Shown piece by piece: positions 1 through 9,768 of a DNA stretch of 64,000 nt; positions within the stretch are counted from its first letter, which is position 1, and every line of letters begins with the position of its first letter. Position numbers and translations under genes: made by a program. The notes under the pieces were generated by a model, which was given only the letters and a program-made list of their open reading frames with translations, searched no databases and was not told where the DNA came from. Location: NCBI RefSeq assembly GCF_028595955.1, contig NZ_JANHJP010000002.1, positions 1 through 64,000 on the forward strand, given 5' to 3'. The DNA comes from Columbia Basin potato purple top phytoplasma. Lineage in GTDB: Bacteria > Bacillota_I > Bacilli_A > Acholeplasmatales > Acholeplasmataceae.

Positions 1-499
1 GTACCATTTTAAATGGTACTCAACCCAACCCAACCTTTGTGATAACCATTTATCTTTTAATTATTGTGTGTAAGGGTATGCTTTGATAAGATGTATCGAT
101 TTTGTTTGGAAATAATTAATAGTAATAATTTAAATTAAAGTACTAATAAAGAAACTATATTATTGTTATATTTAAAAAAAAATTATTTTTACATTTTAGA
201 TTTTAATATAAATAAAATGGAAAGAAATTCTTTTAGGTATAAAAAAACATTTCAACTTATTTATAACATTGTAATTTATAATTATATGAATAGAAATAAC
301 TAATTATATGTATATAATTATAAGGGTAAGTACTTTTTGTTGTGTTATAATATTTTTTATGTTATATAATTTATTATTTCAATTTATTAAAGTATATATA
401 TTTTAAATTTGATTAATTATTTTTGGATTTTTTTAAAAAAATAATTATAAATATAAAGATTTTTATAAAAAATATTCAGAAAAAAACTAGGTAATTAGT
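1..499. other. Left-edge non-coding stretch upstream of tig
   Basis: No gene is seen here. The first 19 bases form an inverted repeat (GTACCATTT, one base, AAATGGTAC), which may be the tail of a structure belonging to a gene outside the window. It is followed by a short run of CAACC repeats at 22-36. The rest is AT-rich leader DNA for tig, including an extended -10 box at 343-351. Confidence 0.5.
343..351 (+). promoter_or_regulatory. Extended -10 promoter element upstream of tig
   Basis: TGTTATAAT matches the TGnTATAAT extended -10 consensus read by a primary sigma factor. No good TTGACA box stands 17 bases upstream, which fits an extended -10 promoter. It lies about 150 bases before tig, so the leader would be long. 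The same nonamer recurs before other genes in this window. Confidence 0.45.
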
Positions 500-1810
500 A
501 TGGAAATTAAAAAAATAAATAATAATTTTATTCAATATCATTTTCAAATAAATAAAGATGACTTTGAGATTTTGGTAGATAAAATTTTTGATAAAATAAA
601 ACATAAAGTAGAAATTAAAGGTTTTAGAAAAGGTTTTGTTACAAGAAATATATTTGAAAAACATTTTGATCCTCAATCTTTATATAAAGATGCTTTTGAA
701 GTTTTAATTCAAGAAAAATTAAAAGAAATATTTCAAAATAATAATGAAGAATATAATTTTATAGGGCGTCCAAAAGTTATTGATTTTAAATTAGAAGATT
801 TAATGAAAAAAAAAGATTTTTTTAATTTTGGGTTAGAATTTGTTTTAAAGCCTCAAATCCAAATGTGTAATTATAAAGATATTATTTTAAAAAAATATAA
901 TTTAGAAGTAACAGAAGAAGAAGTTCAACAAAAAATAAATGTTTTATTAGAAAATAATCCTATTTTAGAAGTCAAAGGTAATGATTCATCTATAGAATTA
1001 GGCGATATCGTTGTTTTTGATTTTACAGGTTATTTAAATAATCAATTATTTGAAGGAGGTTCAGCGACCAATTATACTTTAGAAATCGGTTCTAATAAAT
1101 TTATTCCTGGATTTGAAGAAGGCATGATAGGATTAAAAAAAAATGAAGAAAAAGATATTATTGTTAAATTTCCTCATGATTATGCAAAAATTGAACTCGC
1201 TGATAAAGAAGTTGTTTTTAAAGTTTTGTTACATGAAATTAAAAGAAAAAAAAGCGTTGTTTTAAATGATGAATTAGTTCAAAATATTAAATTACCTAAT
1301 ATTAATAATGTTCAAGATTTTAAAATAAAATTAAAAGAAGAATTGATTAATCAGAAAAAAAACGAAATAGAAAACAAACAAAAAGAGGAGATTTTAGATT
1401 TTTTAATTAAAAATTCTGTTTTAGAAATTCCTCAATTTTTAGTTAATGAGGAAGTTCAAAATTTAAAAAAAGATTTCGAAGAACAATTAAAAACTCAAAA
1501 TATAACTTTAGAGAAATATTTGTCTCAAATTAATCAAACAGAAAAAAAATTTTTAGAAGAACTTAATGAACAAGCTTTACAAATGTTGAAAACGGAATTT
1601 TTATTAGACGAAATAGGTAATAAAGAACAAATTCAAGTATCTCAAAATGAATTAGAAGAAAATTATAAAGCAATTAGTAATCAATATAAATTAGATATAG
1701 AAAAATTAAAAGAAAACGAAACTTTTATAAAACATGTGAAAGATAATTTAATAAGGCAAAAAACTATTATTTTTTTATTAAAACAAAATATAAAAAATAA
1801 TATTCAATAA
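500..1810 (+). CDS. tig: Trigger factor, ribosome-associated chaperone
   Basis: This protein binds the ribosome exit tunnel and shields nascent chains. The 436 residues match the family length. The ribosome-binding signature GFRKGF is at residues 41-46, in place of the usual GFRKGK. An FKBP-type prolyl isomerase domain spans roughly 155-245 (GDIVVFDFTG, then IPGFEEGMIGLK). The rest is the charged helical C-terminal arm. The ATG has AGGT eight bases upstream. It lies 65 bases before lon, pairing folding and degradation at the head of the block. Identification is firm; only the isomerase activity of this copy is untested. Confidence 0.95.
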   Translation: MEIKKINNNFIQYHFQINKDDFEILVDKIFDKIKHKVEIKGFRKGFVTRNIFEKHFDPQSLYKDAFEVLIQEKLKEIFQNNNEEYNFIGRPKVIDFKLEDLMKKKDFFNFGLEFVLKPQIQMCNYKDIILKKYNLEVTEEEVQQKINVLLENNPILEVKGNDSSIELGDIVVFDFTGYLNNQLFEGGSATNYTLEIGSNKFIPGFEEGMIGLKKNEEKDIIVKFPHDYAKIELADKEVVFKVLLHEIKRKKSVVLNDELVQNIKLPNINNVQDFKIKLKEELINQKKNEIENKQKEEILDFLIKNSVLEIPQFLVNEEVQNLKKDFEEQLKTQNITLEKYLSQINQTEKKFLEELNEQALQMLKTEFLLDEIGNKEQIQVSQNELEENYKAISNQYKLDIEKLKENETFIKHVKDNLIRQKTIIFLLKQNIKNNIQ

Positions 1811-1875
1811 TTTTGAAAAAAATTATTTAATGAAACGGAATTTTTAAAATTTTGCATAAAAGGATGTAAAAACAT

Positions 1876-4230
1876 ATGACTATTAAAAATAATAAAGAAA
1901 AAGAATTGGACAACGAAATAATTCCTATTGATTTACCGGCTATTATTGTTAGAGATATTGTGCCGATCCCTTTTAATGATATAAGACTTGAAATAGGTAG
2001 AACTTTTTCTATTAATGCTGTGAAATGGACCGAAAATAATAAATGTCCTTATGTTATTATTTTATTACAAAAAAATCTATTACAAGAATATCCTAAAATA
2101 TCTGATATAGAAAAATATGGCGTTATAGCTAAAATTTTAGTTTCTATTAAAATTAGTGATGATCTTTATAAAGTTAAATTTCGAATTATTAAAAGAGCTA
2201 AGATACAAGACATATCTAAAAATAAAGATTTATATTTTGCTAAATATAAAGAAGTACCAATTGTTTTCGGCGATTTAAAAGAAGAAAAATCTCTTATTAA
2301 ACTAATAATGGAGAGAATAGCCCTTAATATAAATCAACTTTTGTTAATATCAGAAAATACTTTTTTAGAACAAATAAAAGATGGCATTACAACTGAAAAA
2401 GCTGCAGATTTAATTATTTTTGCTTTAAAAATTGAAGAAAAATATAAATATAAATATTTAAAAGAAACTCATTTAAATAAAAGACTTATTTATATTTTAC
2501 AAGATATCGAAATTAAATTAGATTTAATAGATTTAGAAAATAAAATTAATTCCGAAGTTAAACGTAGTATTGATGAAAACCAAAAAGAATTTTATTTAAG
2601 AGAAAAAATGCGTGCTATTCAAAATGAATTAGGCGATAAAGTTAAAAAAGAGGAAGAAATAGAAGAAATAAGAAAAAAAATTAATACTTCTAAAATGCCT
2701 AAAAATATAAAGAAAAAAGCTTTACAAGAGCTTTCTCGTTATCAATCTATTTCTTCTGCTTTAGCTGATTCTTTTGTTATTCGTAATTATTTAGATTTTA
2801 TTATTGCCTTGCCTTGGGGTAAAATAAGCAAAGATATTAATGATTTGAAAAAAATTGAATTGGTTTTAGAAAAAAATCATTATGGTTTAAAAAAAGTCAA
2901 AGAAAGAATTATAGAATATTCAGCTGTTAAAATAATGACTCGTAAAAATCCCCAAACTATTATTTGTTTGGTAGGTCCTCCTGGCGTCGGAAAAACTACT
3001 TTAGCTATTTCCATTGCTGAATCTTTAGGTCGTAAATTTGTTAAACAATCTTTAGGTGGTTTGCAAGAAGAAAGTGAAATAAAAGGTCATAGAAAAACTT
3101 ATGTTGGAGCAATGCCAGGACGTATTTTAAATGGTTTAAAAGACGTTGGTGTTATGAATCCAGTGTTTTTATTAGATGAAATTGATAAATTAGTTAATAA
3201 TCTTCAACATGATCCAGGTGCTTCTTTATTAGAAGTTTTAGATCCTAAACAAAACAAAAATTTTGTAGATCTTTATTTATCAGAACCTTTTGATTTATCT
3301 GAAGTATTATTTATAACAACAGCCAATGATTTAAGCAATATTTCTGCACCTTTAAGAGATCGTTTAGAAATTATAGAATTAAGTTCTTACACAGAACAAG
3401 ATAAAGTAATTATCGCAATAGAACATTTAATACCTAAATTATTAGAAGAACATGGATTAAATAAAGAACATTTTTCGATAGATAGAGAAGCAATTCTTTA
3501 TTTGATTAGACATTATACTAAAGAAGCTGGAGTAAGAAATTTAAATAAAAAAATTGCTACTTTAGTCAGAAAAACAGTTAAAGAAATTTTAATTAATAAA
3601 ATTAAACAAGTTAAAATAGATATCAATAATATTGAACATTTTTTAGGTAAAATCGTTTTTCAGCATTTATTAGCTAATAATAAAAATCAAATTGGAGTAG
3701 TGAATGGTTTAGTTTATACTTCTTTTGGCGGCGATATTTTACCTATCGAAGTGACTCATTATAAAGGAACTGGTAAATTAGTTTTAACTGGTTATTTAGG
3801 TAAAGTTTTAGAAGAAAGCGCAATAACTTCTTTTAGTTTTTTAAAATCTAATGCTGAAAAGTTAGGTATTGACTATAGTATTTTTGATAATAATGATTTT
3901 CATATTCATTTTGTAGAAGGAGCTATTCCTAAAGATGGTCCTTCAGCTGGCGTTACTATAGCTACTTCTGTTTTATCAGCTATCAAAAAGAAATGCGTGA
4001 GACAAGATGTTGGTATGACCGGAGAAATCACTTTAACTGGTTCTATTTTACAAATAGGCGGTTTAAAAGAAAAAGCTATTGCAGCTGATAGAAGCGGCTT
4101 GAATACTATTTTTATTCCTAAAGATAATTTAAAAGATTTAGATGAAGTTCCGGAAGAAGTAAAACAAAAAATTGAAATTATTGCTATTGAACATGCAAAC
4201 GATGTTTTTGACAAAGTTTTAATTAATTAG
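1876..4230 (+). CDS. lon: ATP-dependent protease Lon
   Basis: Cytosolic AAA+ protease that degrades misfolded and regulatory proteins. It has 784 residues in the standard order: N-terminal substrate domain, AAA+ module with Walker A GPPGVGKTT at 367-375 and Walker B FLLDEIDK, then the serine protease domain. The Ser-Lys dyad is visible as Ser690 in DGPSAG and Lys733 in GGLKEK, with the family's 43-residue spacing. AAAAGG lies about 11 bases before the ATG. The 22-base gap to the next small gene suggests co-transcription. Nothing is missing from the active sites. Confidence 0.97.
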   Translation: MTIKNNKEKELDNEIIPIDLPAIIVRDIVPIPFNDIRLEIGRTFSINAVKWTENNKCPYVIILLQKNLLQEYPKISDIEKYGVIAKILVSIKISDDLYKVKFRIIKRAKIQDISKNKDLYFAKYKEVPIVFGDLKEEKSLIKLIMERIALNINQLLLISENTFLEQIKDGITTEKAADLIIFALKIEEKYKYKYLKETHLNKRLIYILQDIEIKLDLIDLENKINSEVKRSIDENQKEFYLREKMRAIQNELGDKVKKEEEIEEIRKKINTSKMPKNIKKKALQELSRYQSISSALADSFVIRNYLDFIIALPWGKISKDINDLKKIELVLEKNHYGLKKVKERIIEYSAVKIMTRKNPQTIICLVGPPGVGKTTLAISIAESLGRKFVKQSLGGLQEESEIKGHRKTYVGAMPGRILNGLKDVGVMNPVFLLDEIDKLVNNLQHDPGASLLEVLDPKQNKNFVDLYLSEPFDLSEVLFITTANDLSNISAPLRDRLEIIELSSYTEQDKVIIAIEHLIPKLLEEHGLNKEHFSIDREAILYLIRHYTKEAGVRNLNKKIATLVRKTVKEILINKIKQVKIDINNIEHFLGKIVFQHLLANNKNQIGVVNGLVYTSFGGDILPIEVTHYKGTGKLVLTGYLGKVLEESAITSFSFLKSNAEKLGIDYSIFDNNDFHIHFVEGAIPKDGPSAGVTIATSVLSAIKKKCVRQDVGMTGEITLTGSILQIGGLKEKAIAADRSGLNTIFIPKDNLKDLDEVPEEVKQKIEIIAIEHANDVFDKVLIN

Positions 4231-4252
4231 ATAAAAGGAGATTATTATAATA

Positions 4253-4492
4253 ATGGAATTGCCAATAACACTATCTAATTATTCTTTATATATATATATT
4301 AATTGTATTTTTATAATTATAGGCGTTTTATTTACTATAGAAAAAAGTATGATAGATATTTTTTCAGAACAATATGGTAATCATAGACCTGATAGTTCTC
4401 AAGTTTTTTTAAATCGTTTAATTTTATGTTTAGTTTTTATTTATTTTATTTTTTCTTATTTTTATTTAAAACAAACATTTGGCTCGAAATAA
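4253..4492 (+). CDS. Small DUF1146-like membrane protein
   Basis: A 79-residue protein with two hydrophobic segments (about residues 10-27 and 52-70) separated by a short polar stretch. The shape and the internal IDIFSEQYGNHRPDSSQ-like region resemble the DUF1146 / YwzB family of Firmicutes, whose function is unknown. AAAGGAG stands about 12 bases before the ATG. It follows lon by 22 bases and is probably read from the same transcript. The family assignment comes from recall of the pattern, not from a search. Confidence 0.6.
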   Translation: MELPITLSNYSLYIYINCIFIIIGVLFTIEKSMIDIFSEQYGNHRPDSSQVFLNRLILCLVFIYFIFSYFYLKQTFGSK

Positions 4493-4521
4493 TTTCAAAA
4501 AATATAAAAATTTTATAAAAA

Positions 4522-4568
4522 AATACATTATATTTATTATTGTGTTATAATAATAAGTATAATGTATT
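4522..4568 (+). promoter_or_regulatory. Long stem-loop with an extended -10 box in its loop, rpsU leader
   Basis: Two 20-base arms (4522-4541 and 4549-4568) pair perfectly except for one U-G wobble, around a 7-base loop. No U tract follows on the plus strand, so it is a poor intrinsic terminator. TGTTATAAT at 4543-4551 spans the loop and matches the extended -10 consensus. A second TATAAT lies in the right arm at 4558-4563. It may be a promoter and operator-like palindrome for rpsU. Confidence 0.45.
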
Positions 4569-4655
4569 AATAATTCAGAGATAATATGTTAAAATGTTTT
4601 TTTGTTATTTTTTGATGATTAAATTTATTAATTATTACAAAAAGGAGTTGATTTA

Positions 4656-4829
4656 ATGATAAAAACTATTGTGCAAAAAGAAGAAACTTTTGATGAAACT
4701 TTACGCCGTTTTAAACGTGATGTTTCTAAATCAGGGAATTTAGCTAGAGCTCGTAAAAAAGAATATTACGTAAAACCGAGCACAGAAAGAAAAAATCGCA
4801 GAAGATTAGCTAAAAATAAAAAATATTAA
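4656..4829 (+). CDS. rpsU: Ribosomal protein bS21
   Basis: A 57-residue basic protein of the small subunit, used in initiation. It starts [21 protein letters not shown] and ends in the usual Arg/Lys-rich tail ([12 protein letters not shown]). AAAGGAG lies about eight bases before the ATG. The gene is flanked by a long stem-loop upstream and a terminator hairpin directly downstream, so it looks like a single-gene unit. The identification rests on the conserved N-terminal pattern and is secure. Confidence 0.95.
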   Translation: MIKTIVQKEETFDETLRRFKRDVSKSGNLARARKKEYYVKPSTERKNRRRLAKNKKY

Positions 4830-4846
4830 GTTTAAACAAAAAGATT

Positions 4847-4872
4847 CACCTAATTTTTATAAGGTGTTTTTT
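4847..4872 (+). terminator. Intrinsic terminator of rpsU
   Basis: A short hairpin (CACCT at 4847-4851 with AGGTG at 4862-4866) is followed immediately by a run of six T. It lies 17 bases after the rpsU stop. Confidence 0.7.
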
Positions 4873-4975
4873 ATTTTTAAAAGAAAGAATGTTTTATATT
4901 TAAATAAATTTAGGCATAAATAAAAGAATTAAAAAAATTAAAAATATTTTTAAAGAAAAGATTATATTCATAATA

Positions 4976-5380
4976 ATGATTGTTGAAATATATAATGAAA
5001 CAAAACAAAAGACTATAAATTTGAACAAACTTTTGATAAAAATTTTTTCTTTTATTGAGGATCAAAATAAAATTAATGTTATTTTTATTAGTAATAATGA
5101 AATGCAAAAAATGAATTTTTATTATCGTCAAAAAAACTATCCTACTGATGTTTTAACTTTTCCTAATGATAATTATGATAATGATTTAGGCGATATTTTT
5201 ATTTCTTTAACAAAGGCTTCTGAACAAGCTCAAAAAAATAAACATAGTTTAGATAGAGAAGTTTCTTTTTTGGCTCTTCATGGTTATCTTCATTTAAAAG
5301 GGTATAATGATGATACTGAAGAATCTTTACAAGAAATGATTGATATACAAGAAAATATTTTAAAAAAACATAATATTTAA
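4976..5380 (+). CDS. ybeY: Endoribonuclease YbeY, 16S rRNA maturation
   Basis: YbeY is a metal-dependent endoribonuclease acting in 16S rRNA 3'-end processing and ribosome quality control. The 134-residue protein carries the family pattern YPTDVLTFP and the metal site HGYLHLKGYND. The family motif is HGxLHLxGYDH, with three zinc-ligand histidines. Here the first two are present but the third is Asp (codon GAT, one base from CAT). Asp can coordinate zinc, so activity may remain. There is no clear ribosome binding site before the ATG. Era follows 48 bases on, a common ybeY-era pairing. Confidence 0.9.
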   Translation: MIVEIYNETKQKTINLNKLLIKIFSFIEDQNKINVIFISNNEMQKMNFYYRQKNYPTDVLTFPNDNYDNDLGDIFISLTKASEQAQKNKHSLDREVSFLALHGYLHLKGYNDDTEESLQEMIDIQENILKKHNI

Positions 5381-5428
5381 TTTTTTTATTTATTTTTGTA
5401 AATTTATTTTTTGGAAAAGGGGTTTGTA

Positions 5429-6307
5429 GTGTTTAAATCAGGTTTTGTTTCTATGATAGGAAAAGCTAATGTAGGTAAATCTACCTTATTAAATTCTTTA
5501 TTAAATCAAAAAGTTTCTATTGCAAGTGATAAACCTAACACTACGAAACACAAAATTTTAGGCATTTATAATGATCCAAATTCACAAATAATTTTTGTAG
5601 ATAATCCAGGTTTGATATATCAAAGAAAAAAAATTTTAATTTCTAAAGTTAACTTTGTTACTTTAAAAAATATTGAAGATGTTAAAGTTATTTTATTTCT
5701 TGTTAATGATGAATGTCGAACAGAAGATAAAGAGATTTTAACTTTTTTTCAAAAATATAATAAAAACATTATTTTGGTTATTACAAAAATTGATCTTTTT
5801 ACAAAAAAAACTTCTATTGATAAAATTATTTTAAGTTATTTAAAACATTTTACTTTTGATGCAGTTATTCCTTTATCCAGTATAAAAAAACAAAATTTAA
5901 ATATTTTAAAAGAAAATATTTTATCTTTATTGGATAAAAGACCTCCTTATTTTTCTAAAAGTTTTACTACTAATTTATCTAAAGAAGAATTAATATTAGA
6001 ATTTATAAGAGAAAAAATTTTTTATTATTCAGATAAAGAGTTGCCTCATGTTTGTTCAGTTGTTTTAGATAATATTATAAATAATGAAGATTTTTCTATT
6101 CAAATGGATATTTTGATTTCAGTACCGAAAATTAGTCAAAGAAAAATTTTGATTGGTTCTAATGGAACTAAATTAAAAAAAATTAGACTTGCTGCTCAAA
6201 AAGATATTCGTCGTTTTTTAAAAAAGAAAATTTCTTTAAATTTATGGGTTAAAGTAGATCCTAAAATGAAAAATAAAGGAAAATTTTTGTTTGATGTAAT
6301 ATCCTGA
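5429..6307 (+). CDS. era: GTPase Era, 30S assembly
   Basis: Era binds 16S rRNA late in 30S assembly. The G1 motif is GKANVGKST, the switch motif DNPG (usually DTPG), and the NKxD position is TKID. A C-terminal KH domain includes the ILIGSNGTKLKKI loop. I place the start at GTG 5429, giving MFKSGFVSMIGK as in the family, because AAAAGGGG lies about seven bases before it. An in-frame TTG at 5411 would add six residues but has no binding site. The gene ends in TGA, evidence for the standard code. Confidence 0.93.
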   Translation: MFKSGFVSMIGKANVGKSTLLNSLLNQKVSIASDKPNTTKHKILGIYNDPNSQIIFVDNPGLIYQRKKILISKVNFVTLKNIEDVKVILFLVNDECRTEDKEILTFFQKYNKNIILVITKIDLFTKKTSIDKIILSYLKHFTFDAVIPLSSIKKQNLNILKENILSLLDKRPPYFSKSFTTNLSKEELILEFIREKIFYYSDKELPHVCSVVLDNIINNEDFSIQMDILISVPKISQRKILIGSNGTKLKKIRLAAQKDIRRFLKKKISLNLWVKVDPKMKNKGKFLFDVIS

Positions 6308-6343
6308 AAACAAATGATAAAAATTAAAATTGGTTATAAGTTT

Positions 6344-7723
6344 ATGTCAGAAAATAAAATAAATAATATTTCTTTTAAAGACATTATAAATTTTATGAAA
6401 CAAAATGGTTTTGTTTTTCCAGGTAGTGAAATTTATAATGGTTTAGCTAATAGTTTTGATTATGGTGTTTTAGGTAGTTTATTAAAACAAAATATTAAAA
6501 GAGCTTGGATAAAAAAGTTCATACAAGAAACTGAGAATAATGTTTTACTAGATAGTTCTATTATAATGAATCCAAAAATTTGGGAAGCTTCAGGGCATTT
6601 ATCTTCTTTTATAGATCCTTTAGCTGAAAATAAAGATAATAATAAACGTTATAGAGCTGATAAATTAATTAAAGAACATAATCCTCAAATTAATGTGAAT
6701 AAATTAAATTTTGATGAGATGACTGAATATTTAATCCAAAATGAAATTTTAGGTACTAAAAATTGGGCATCTGTCAAAAAATTTAATTTATTATTTCAGA
6801 CTCATCAAGGAGTTGTTATCGAAAATTCTTCTCTTTTATATTTAAGACCAGAGACTTGTCAAGGTATTTTCGTTAATTTTAAAAATATTTTACATTCTAC
6901 TAGAAAAAAGATTCCTTTTGGAGTTGGTCAAATTGGTAAATCTTTTCGTAATGAAATTACTCCTGGTAATTTTATTTTTCGTACTTGTGAATTTGAACAA
7001 ATGGAATTAGAATTTTTTTGCCATCCTAAAGACTATTATGAATGGTTTGTTTTTTGGAAAAATTACGCTTATAATTTTCTTTTACAATTAGGTTTTTCTT
7101 CTCATTATTTAAAAATGAAAGATTATGAAATTGATGATTTGAGTCATTATGCCAATGCTACTACAGATATTTTATTTCATTTTCCTTGGGGATTTGATGA
7201 ATTATGGGGCATTTCGTCAAGAAATGATTTTGATTTGAAACAACATCAAAAATATTCTAAAAAAGATTTACAATATTTTGATGCCGTGACTAAAGAAAAA
7301 TATTGGCCTTTTGTTATTGAACCTTCTTTAGGCGTTGAAAGAATTTTTTTAGCTCTTATAATTAATTGTTTGATGAACGAGAAATTAGAAAATGGTACTA
7401 CAAGATTGATTTTAAAATTACATCCTTTTTTATCTCCTTATAAATTAGCTGTTTTACCTTTAATTAAAGGTAAACATAGTTTGAAGGCTAAAGAATTATA
7501 TAAAAAATTATCTTCTTTTTTTGAAGTCTGTTATGATGAAAATCAAAGTATAGGTAAAAGATATAGAAGACAAGATATGATAGGGACACCCTTTTGTTGT
7601 ACTATAGACGAACAAAGTTTAATAGATGATACAGTCACTATAAGAGAAAGAGATACTTTATCACAAAAAAGATTTAAAATCGAAGAAATTATAAAATATG
7701 TTCAAAAAAAAATATTTTTTTAA
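6344..7723 (+). CDS. glyS: Glycyl-tRNA synthetase, homodimeric type
   Basis: Class II synthetase charging tRNA-Gly, single-chain bacterial/eukaryotic-like form, about 459 residues. Recognisable parts are GFVFPGSEIYNG near the start, LRPETCQGIFVNF and FRNEITPGNFIFRTCEFEQMELEFF (motif 2), and EPSLGVERIFLA (motif 3). The C-terminal anticodon domain follows. An upstream in-frame ATG at 6314 would add ten residues, but they are unlike the family and no binding site precedes it. The start is therefore uncertain. It follows era by a few bases and is likely co-transcribed with it. Confidence 0.93.
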   Translation: MSENKINNISFKDIINFMKQNGFVFPGSEIYNGLANSFDYGVLGSLLKQNIKRAWIKKFIQETENNVLLDSSIIMNPKIWEASGHLSSFIDPLAENKDNNKRYRADKLIKEHNPQINVNKLNFDEMTEYLIQNEILGTKNWASVKKFNLLFQTHQGVVIENSSLLYLRPETCQGIFVNFKNILHSTRKKIPFGVGQIGKSFRNEITPGNFIFRTCEFEQMELEFFCHPKDYYEWFVFWKNYAYNFLLQLGFSSHYLKMKDYEIDDLSHYANATTDILFHFPWGFDELWGISSRNDFDLKQHQKYSKKDLQYFDAVTKEKYWPFVIEPSLGVERIFLALIINCLMNEKLENGTTRLILKLHPFLSPYKLAVLPLIKGKHSLKAKELYKKLSSFFEVCYDENQSIGKRYRRQDMIGTPFCCTIDEQSLIDDTVTIRERDTLSQKRFKIEEIIKYVQKKIFF

Positions 7724-7778
7724 ATTATTTTTAAAATAAAACAGAGGGTTGTTTTTTTGAATATAGAAATTGAATTTT

Positions 7779-9680
7779 ATGATTGATATAAATAAAGATT
7801 TAATTAATAGATTAAATAAAGAAATTTCTATTTATGAATTAGTAAATAAAAATGGTATTTTTTTAAAAAAAAGTGGGAAAAATTTTTTTGGTTTATGTCC
7901 TTTTCATAAGGAAAAAACTCCTTCTTTTTCTGTTTCTATTGAAAAAAATATTGCTTTATGTATGAGTTGTCATAAAGGTGGTTCTCCTATTAAGTTTTAT
8001 AGCCAGTTTAAAAATATTTCGGCATCAGAGGCAATTCAACAGTTAGCTGAATTATTTAATTTAGTTTTACCTGAAAAAAAATTTTCCTTCGAGAATCTTT
8101 TAGATTCGATTTTAAAATCAGTTTATAAATTTTATCAAGATTCTTTATTATTTTTATTAGACAAAAAAGAATATGAAGATCACCCTTTAATAAATTATTT
8201 ATTAAAAGAAAGAAAACTAAATAAAGAATTAATTAAAGAATTTGGTTTAGGTTATTCACATAAAAGCAATAATGCTTTGGCAAAATATTTAGTTGATAAA
8301 ATGAATTATAAATATGAAGATTTACTTAAATTAGGTTTAATTTTTTATAATCAACAAAAACAACTACAAATAAATGATCAGAATAAATATTTGGATTTTT
8401 TTCGTAATCGTTTAATGTTTCCTTTGACTAATATAGAAGGTAAAATAGTTGGTTTTTGTGGACGTTCTTTTCCTGAATATTCTCAAGATAAAAAAGAACC
8501 AAAATATTTATTTAATAGTAGTGATCGATGCAAAAAAGAAAATTTATTATATCGTTTTTTCGAACATAAACAAGATATTCAGGAGCAAAAAGAAGTTATT
8601 TTATGTGAAGGTTTTTTTGATGTTATTTCTTTTTATAAAATAGGTATGAAAAATACTGTTGCTGTTTTAGGTACTCATTTGAATCGAAATCAAATGATAT
8701 CATTAAAATCAATAGCTTCAAAAATTATCCTTGCTTTAGATGAAGATGATGCAGGTAAAATAGCTACTGAAAAAATGGCTTTAGAATTGAATAAGAATAA
8801 ATTTATGATTAATATTTTAAATTTACCTTCAGGTTTTGATCCAGATCAATATATTACTTCATCGAAACAAGATAACATTATTTTTTTAAAACAAAAATTA
8901 GAAGAAAGAATAAAAAATTATATTTTTATTCAAATAGATCGTTTAATGCAAGAAGGTTGGACTAAAGATCAAATTCAATTAAATATTGAATCATTATTAA
9001 AATATCACAATAAAGACACTATTCAATATTTTAAAAATAAAATAAATGAAAAGTATCAAATCCAAATTAATTTATTATCTTTTATTTCTATAAAAGAAAC
9101 AAATAATCAATTATTGAAACAAAAACAAGATAAAATTTCTTTAAAAGACATTATTCAAAAAAATGCAAAAGAAATAAATATTTTAACCGAATTATTTTTA
9201 AATCCAAAATATATTGATTTGGTTTTAGAAGAAAGTTATAAATATAGCACTATTCATTTTGATATTATAGAATTAATTCGTAAAATAAAAGAATATTATA
9301 ACAAATATATAACAGATGAAGAAAAATTGCAATACCGTATAAATATTTCAAATTTTAAAAATGTTTATAAATCTTTTTTAGATAATATAAATGATTCAAT
9401 TAAAATATATAATTTATTGTTTCGAGTTGAAAATAATCCTGTTTTTCAACAAAAAAAGAAAATAGAAAATCCAGATTATTTAAAAAGTCTTTTTTATCCT
9501 TTTGAAATGGAAGAAGATTTTTTAAAACAACAAGAAATAAAAAAAGAAATTCAAATTCTTCAAGAAAAAATTCTTAAAGAAGAAGATGTTGTTAAAATTA
9601 ATCAATTATTTGATGAATTAAAGAAATGTAAAGAAAAATTAATAAATAATCAAAAAAATTCAGTTTTAAAAATTAAATAG
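7779..9680 (+). CDS. dnaG: DNA primase DnaG
   Basis: DnaG makes RNA primers at the fork and contacts the replicative helicase. The CHC2 zinc finger uses Cys40, His43, Cys61 and Cys64 (CPFH and CMSC). The Toprim domain, about residues 265-345, shows CEGFFDVI with its catalytic Glu and the acidic DEDDAG. The C-terminal third is the helicase-binding region, poorly conserved as usual. ATG 7779 is preferred over an in-frame TTG at 7770; neither has a strong binding site. The primase-sigma factor order matches the classic dnaG-rpoD macromolecular synthesis operon. Confidence 0.95.
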   Translation: MIDINKDLINRLNKEISIYELVNKNGIFLKKSGKNFFGLCPFHKEKTPSFSVSIEKNIALCMSCHKGGSPIKFYSQFKNISASEAIQQLAELFNLVLPEKKFSFENLLDSILKSVYKFYQDSLLFLLDKKEYEDHPLINYLLKERKLNKELIKEFGLGYSHKSNNALAKYLVDKMNYKYEDLLKLGLIFYNQQKQLQINDQNKYLDFFRNRLMFPLTNIEGKIVGFCGRSFPEYSQDKKEPKYLFNSSDRCKKENLLYRFFEHKQDIQEQKEVILCEGFFDVISFYKIGMKNTVAVLGTHLNRNQMISLKSIASKIILALDEDDAGKIATEKMALELNKNKFMINILNLPSGFDPDQYITSSKQDNIIFLKQKLEERIKNYIFIQIDRLMQEGWTKDQIQLNIESLLKYHNKDTIQYFKNKINEKYQIQINLLSFISIKETNNQLLKQKQDKISLKDIIQKNAKEINILTELFLNPKYIDLVLEESYKYSTIHFDIIELIRKIKEYYNKYITDEEKLQYRINISNFKNVYKSFLDNINDSIKIYNLLFRVENNPVFQQKKKIENPDYLKSLFYPFEMEEDFLKQQEIKKEIQILQEKILKEEDVVKINQLFDELKKCKEKLINNQKNSVLKIK

Positions 9681-9715
9681 AATTCTTTAAAAAATAGAAT
9701 TACTTTTCTTTTTAT
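9681..9715 (+). terminator. Weak hairpin with T-rich tail after dnaG
   Basis: AATTCT at 9681-9686 pairs with AGAATT at 9696-9701, followed by a T-rich stretch. The stem is only six pairs, so termination would be partial and some transcripts could continue into the sigma gene. Confidence 0.35.
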
Positions 9716-9768
9716 TTTTATTGAATATAAAAAAATAATTTTTGTAATTTATTAAAAAGGGAAAATAT

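Noticed and set aside
3906-4214. 102-codon open frame on the minus strand
   Set aside because: It lies wholly inside lon, antisense to the conserved protease domain, and its composition mirrors the lon codons; no binding site or family pattern.
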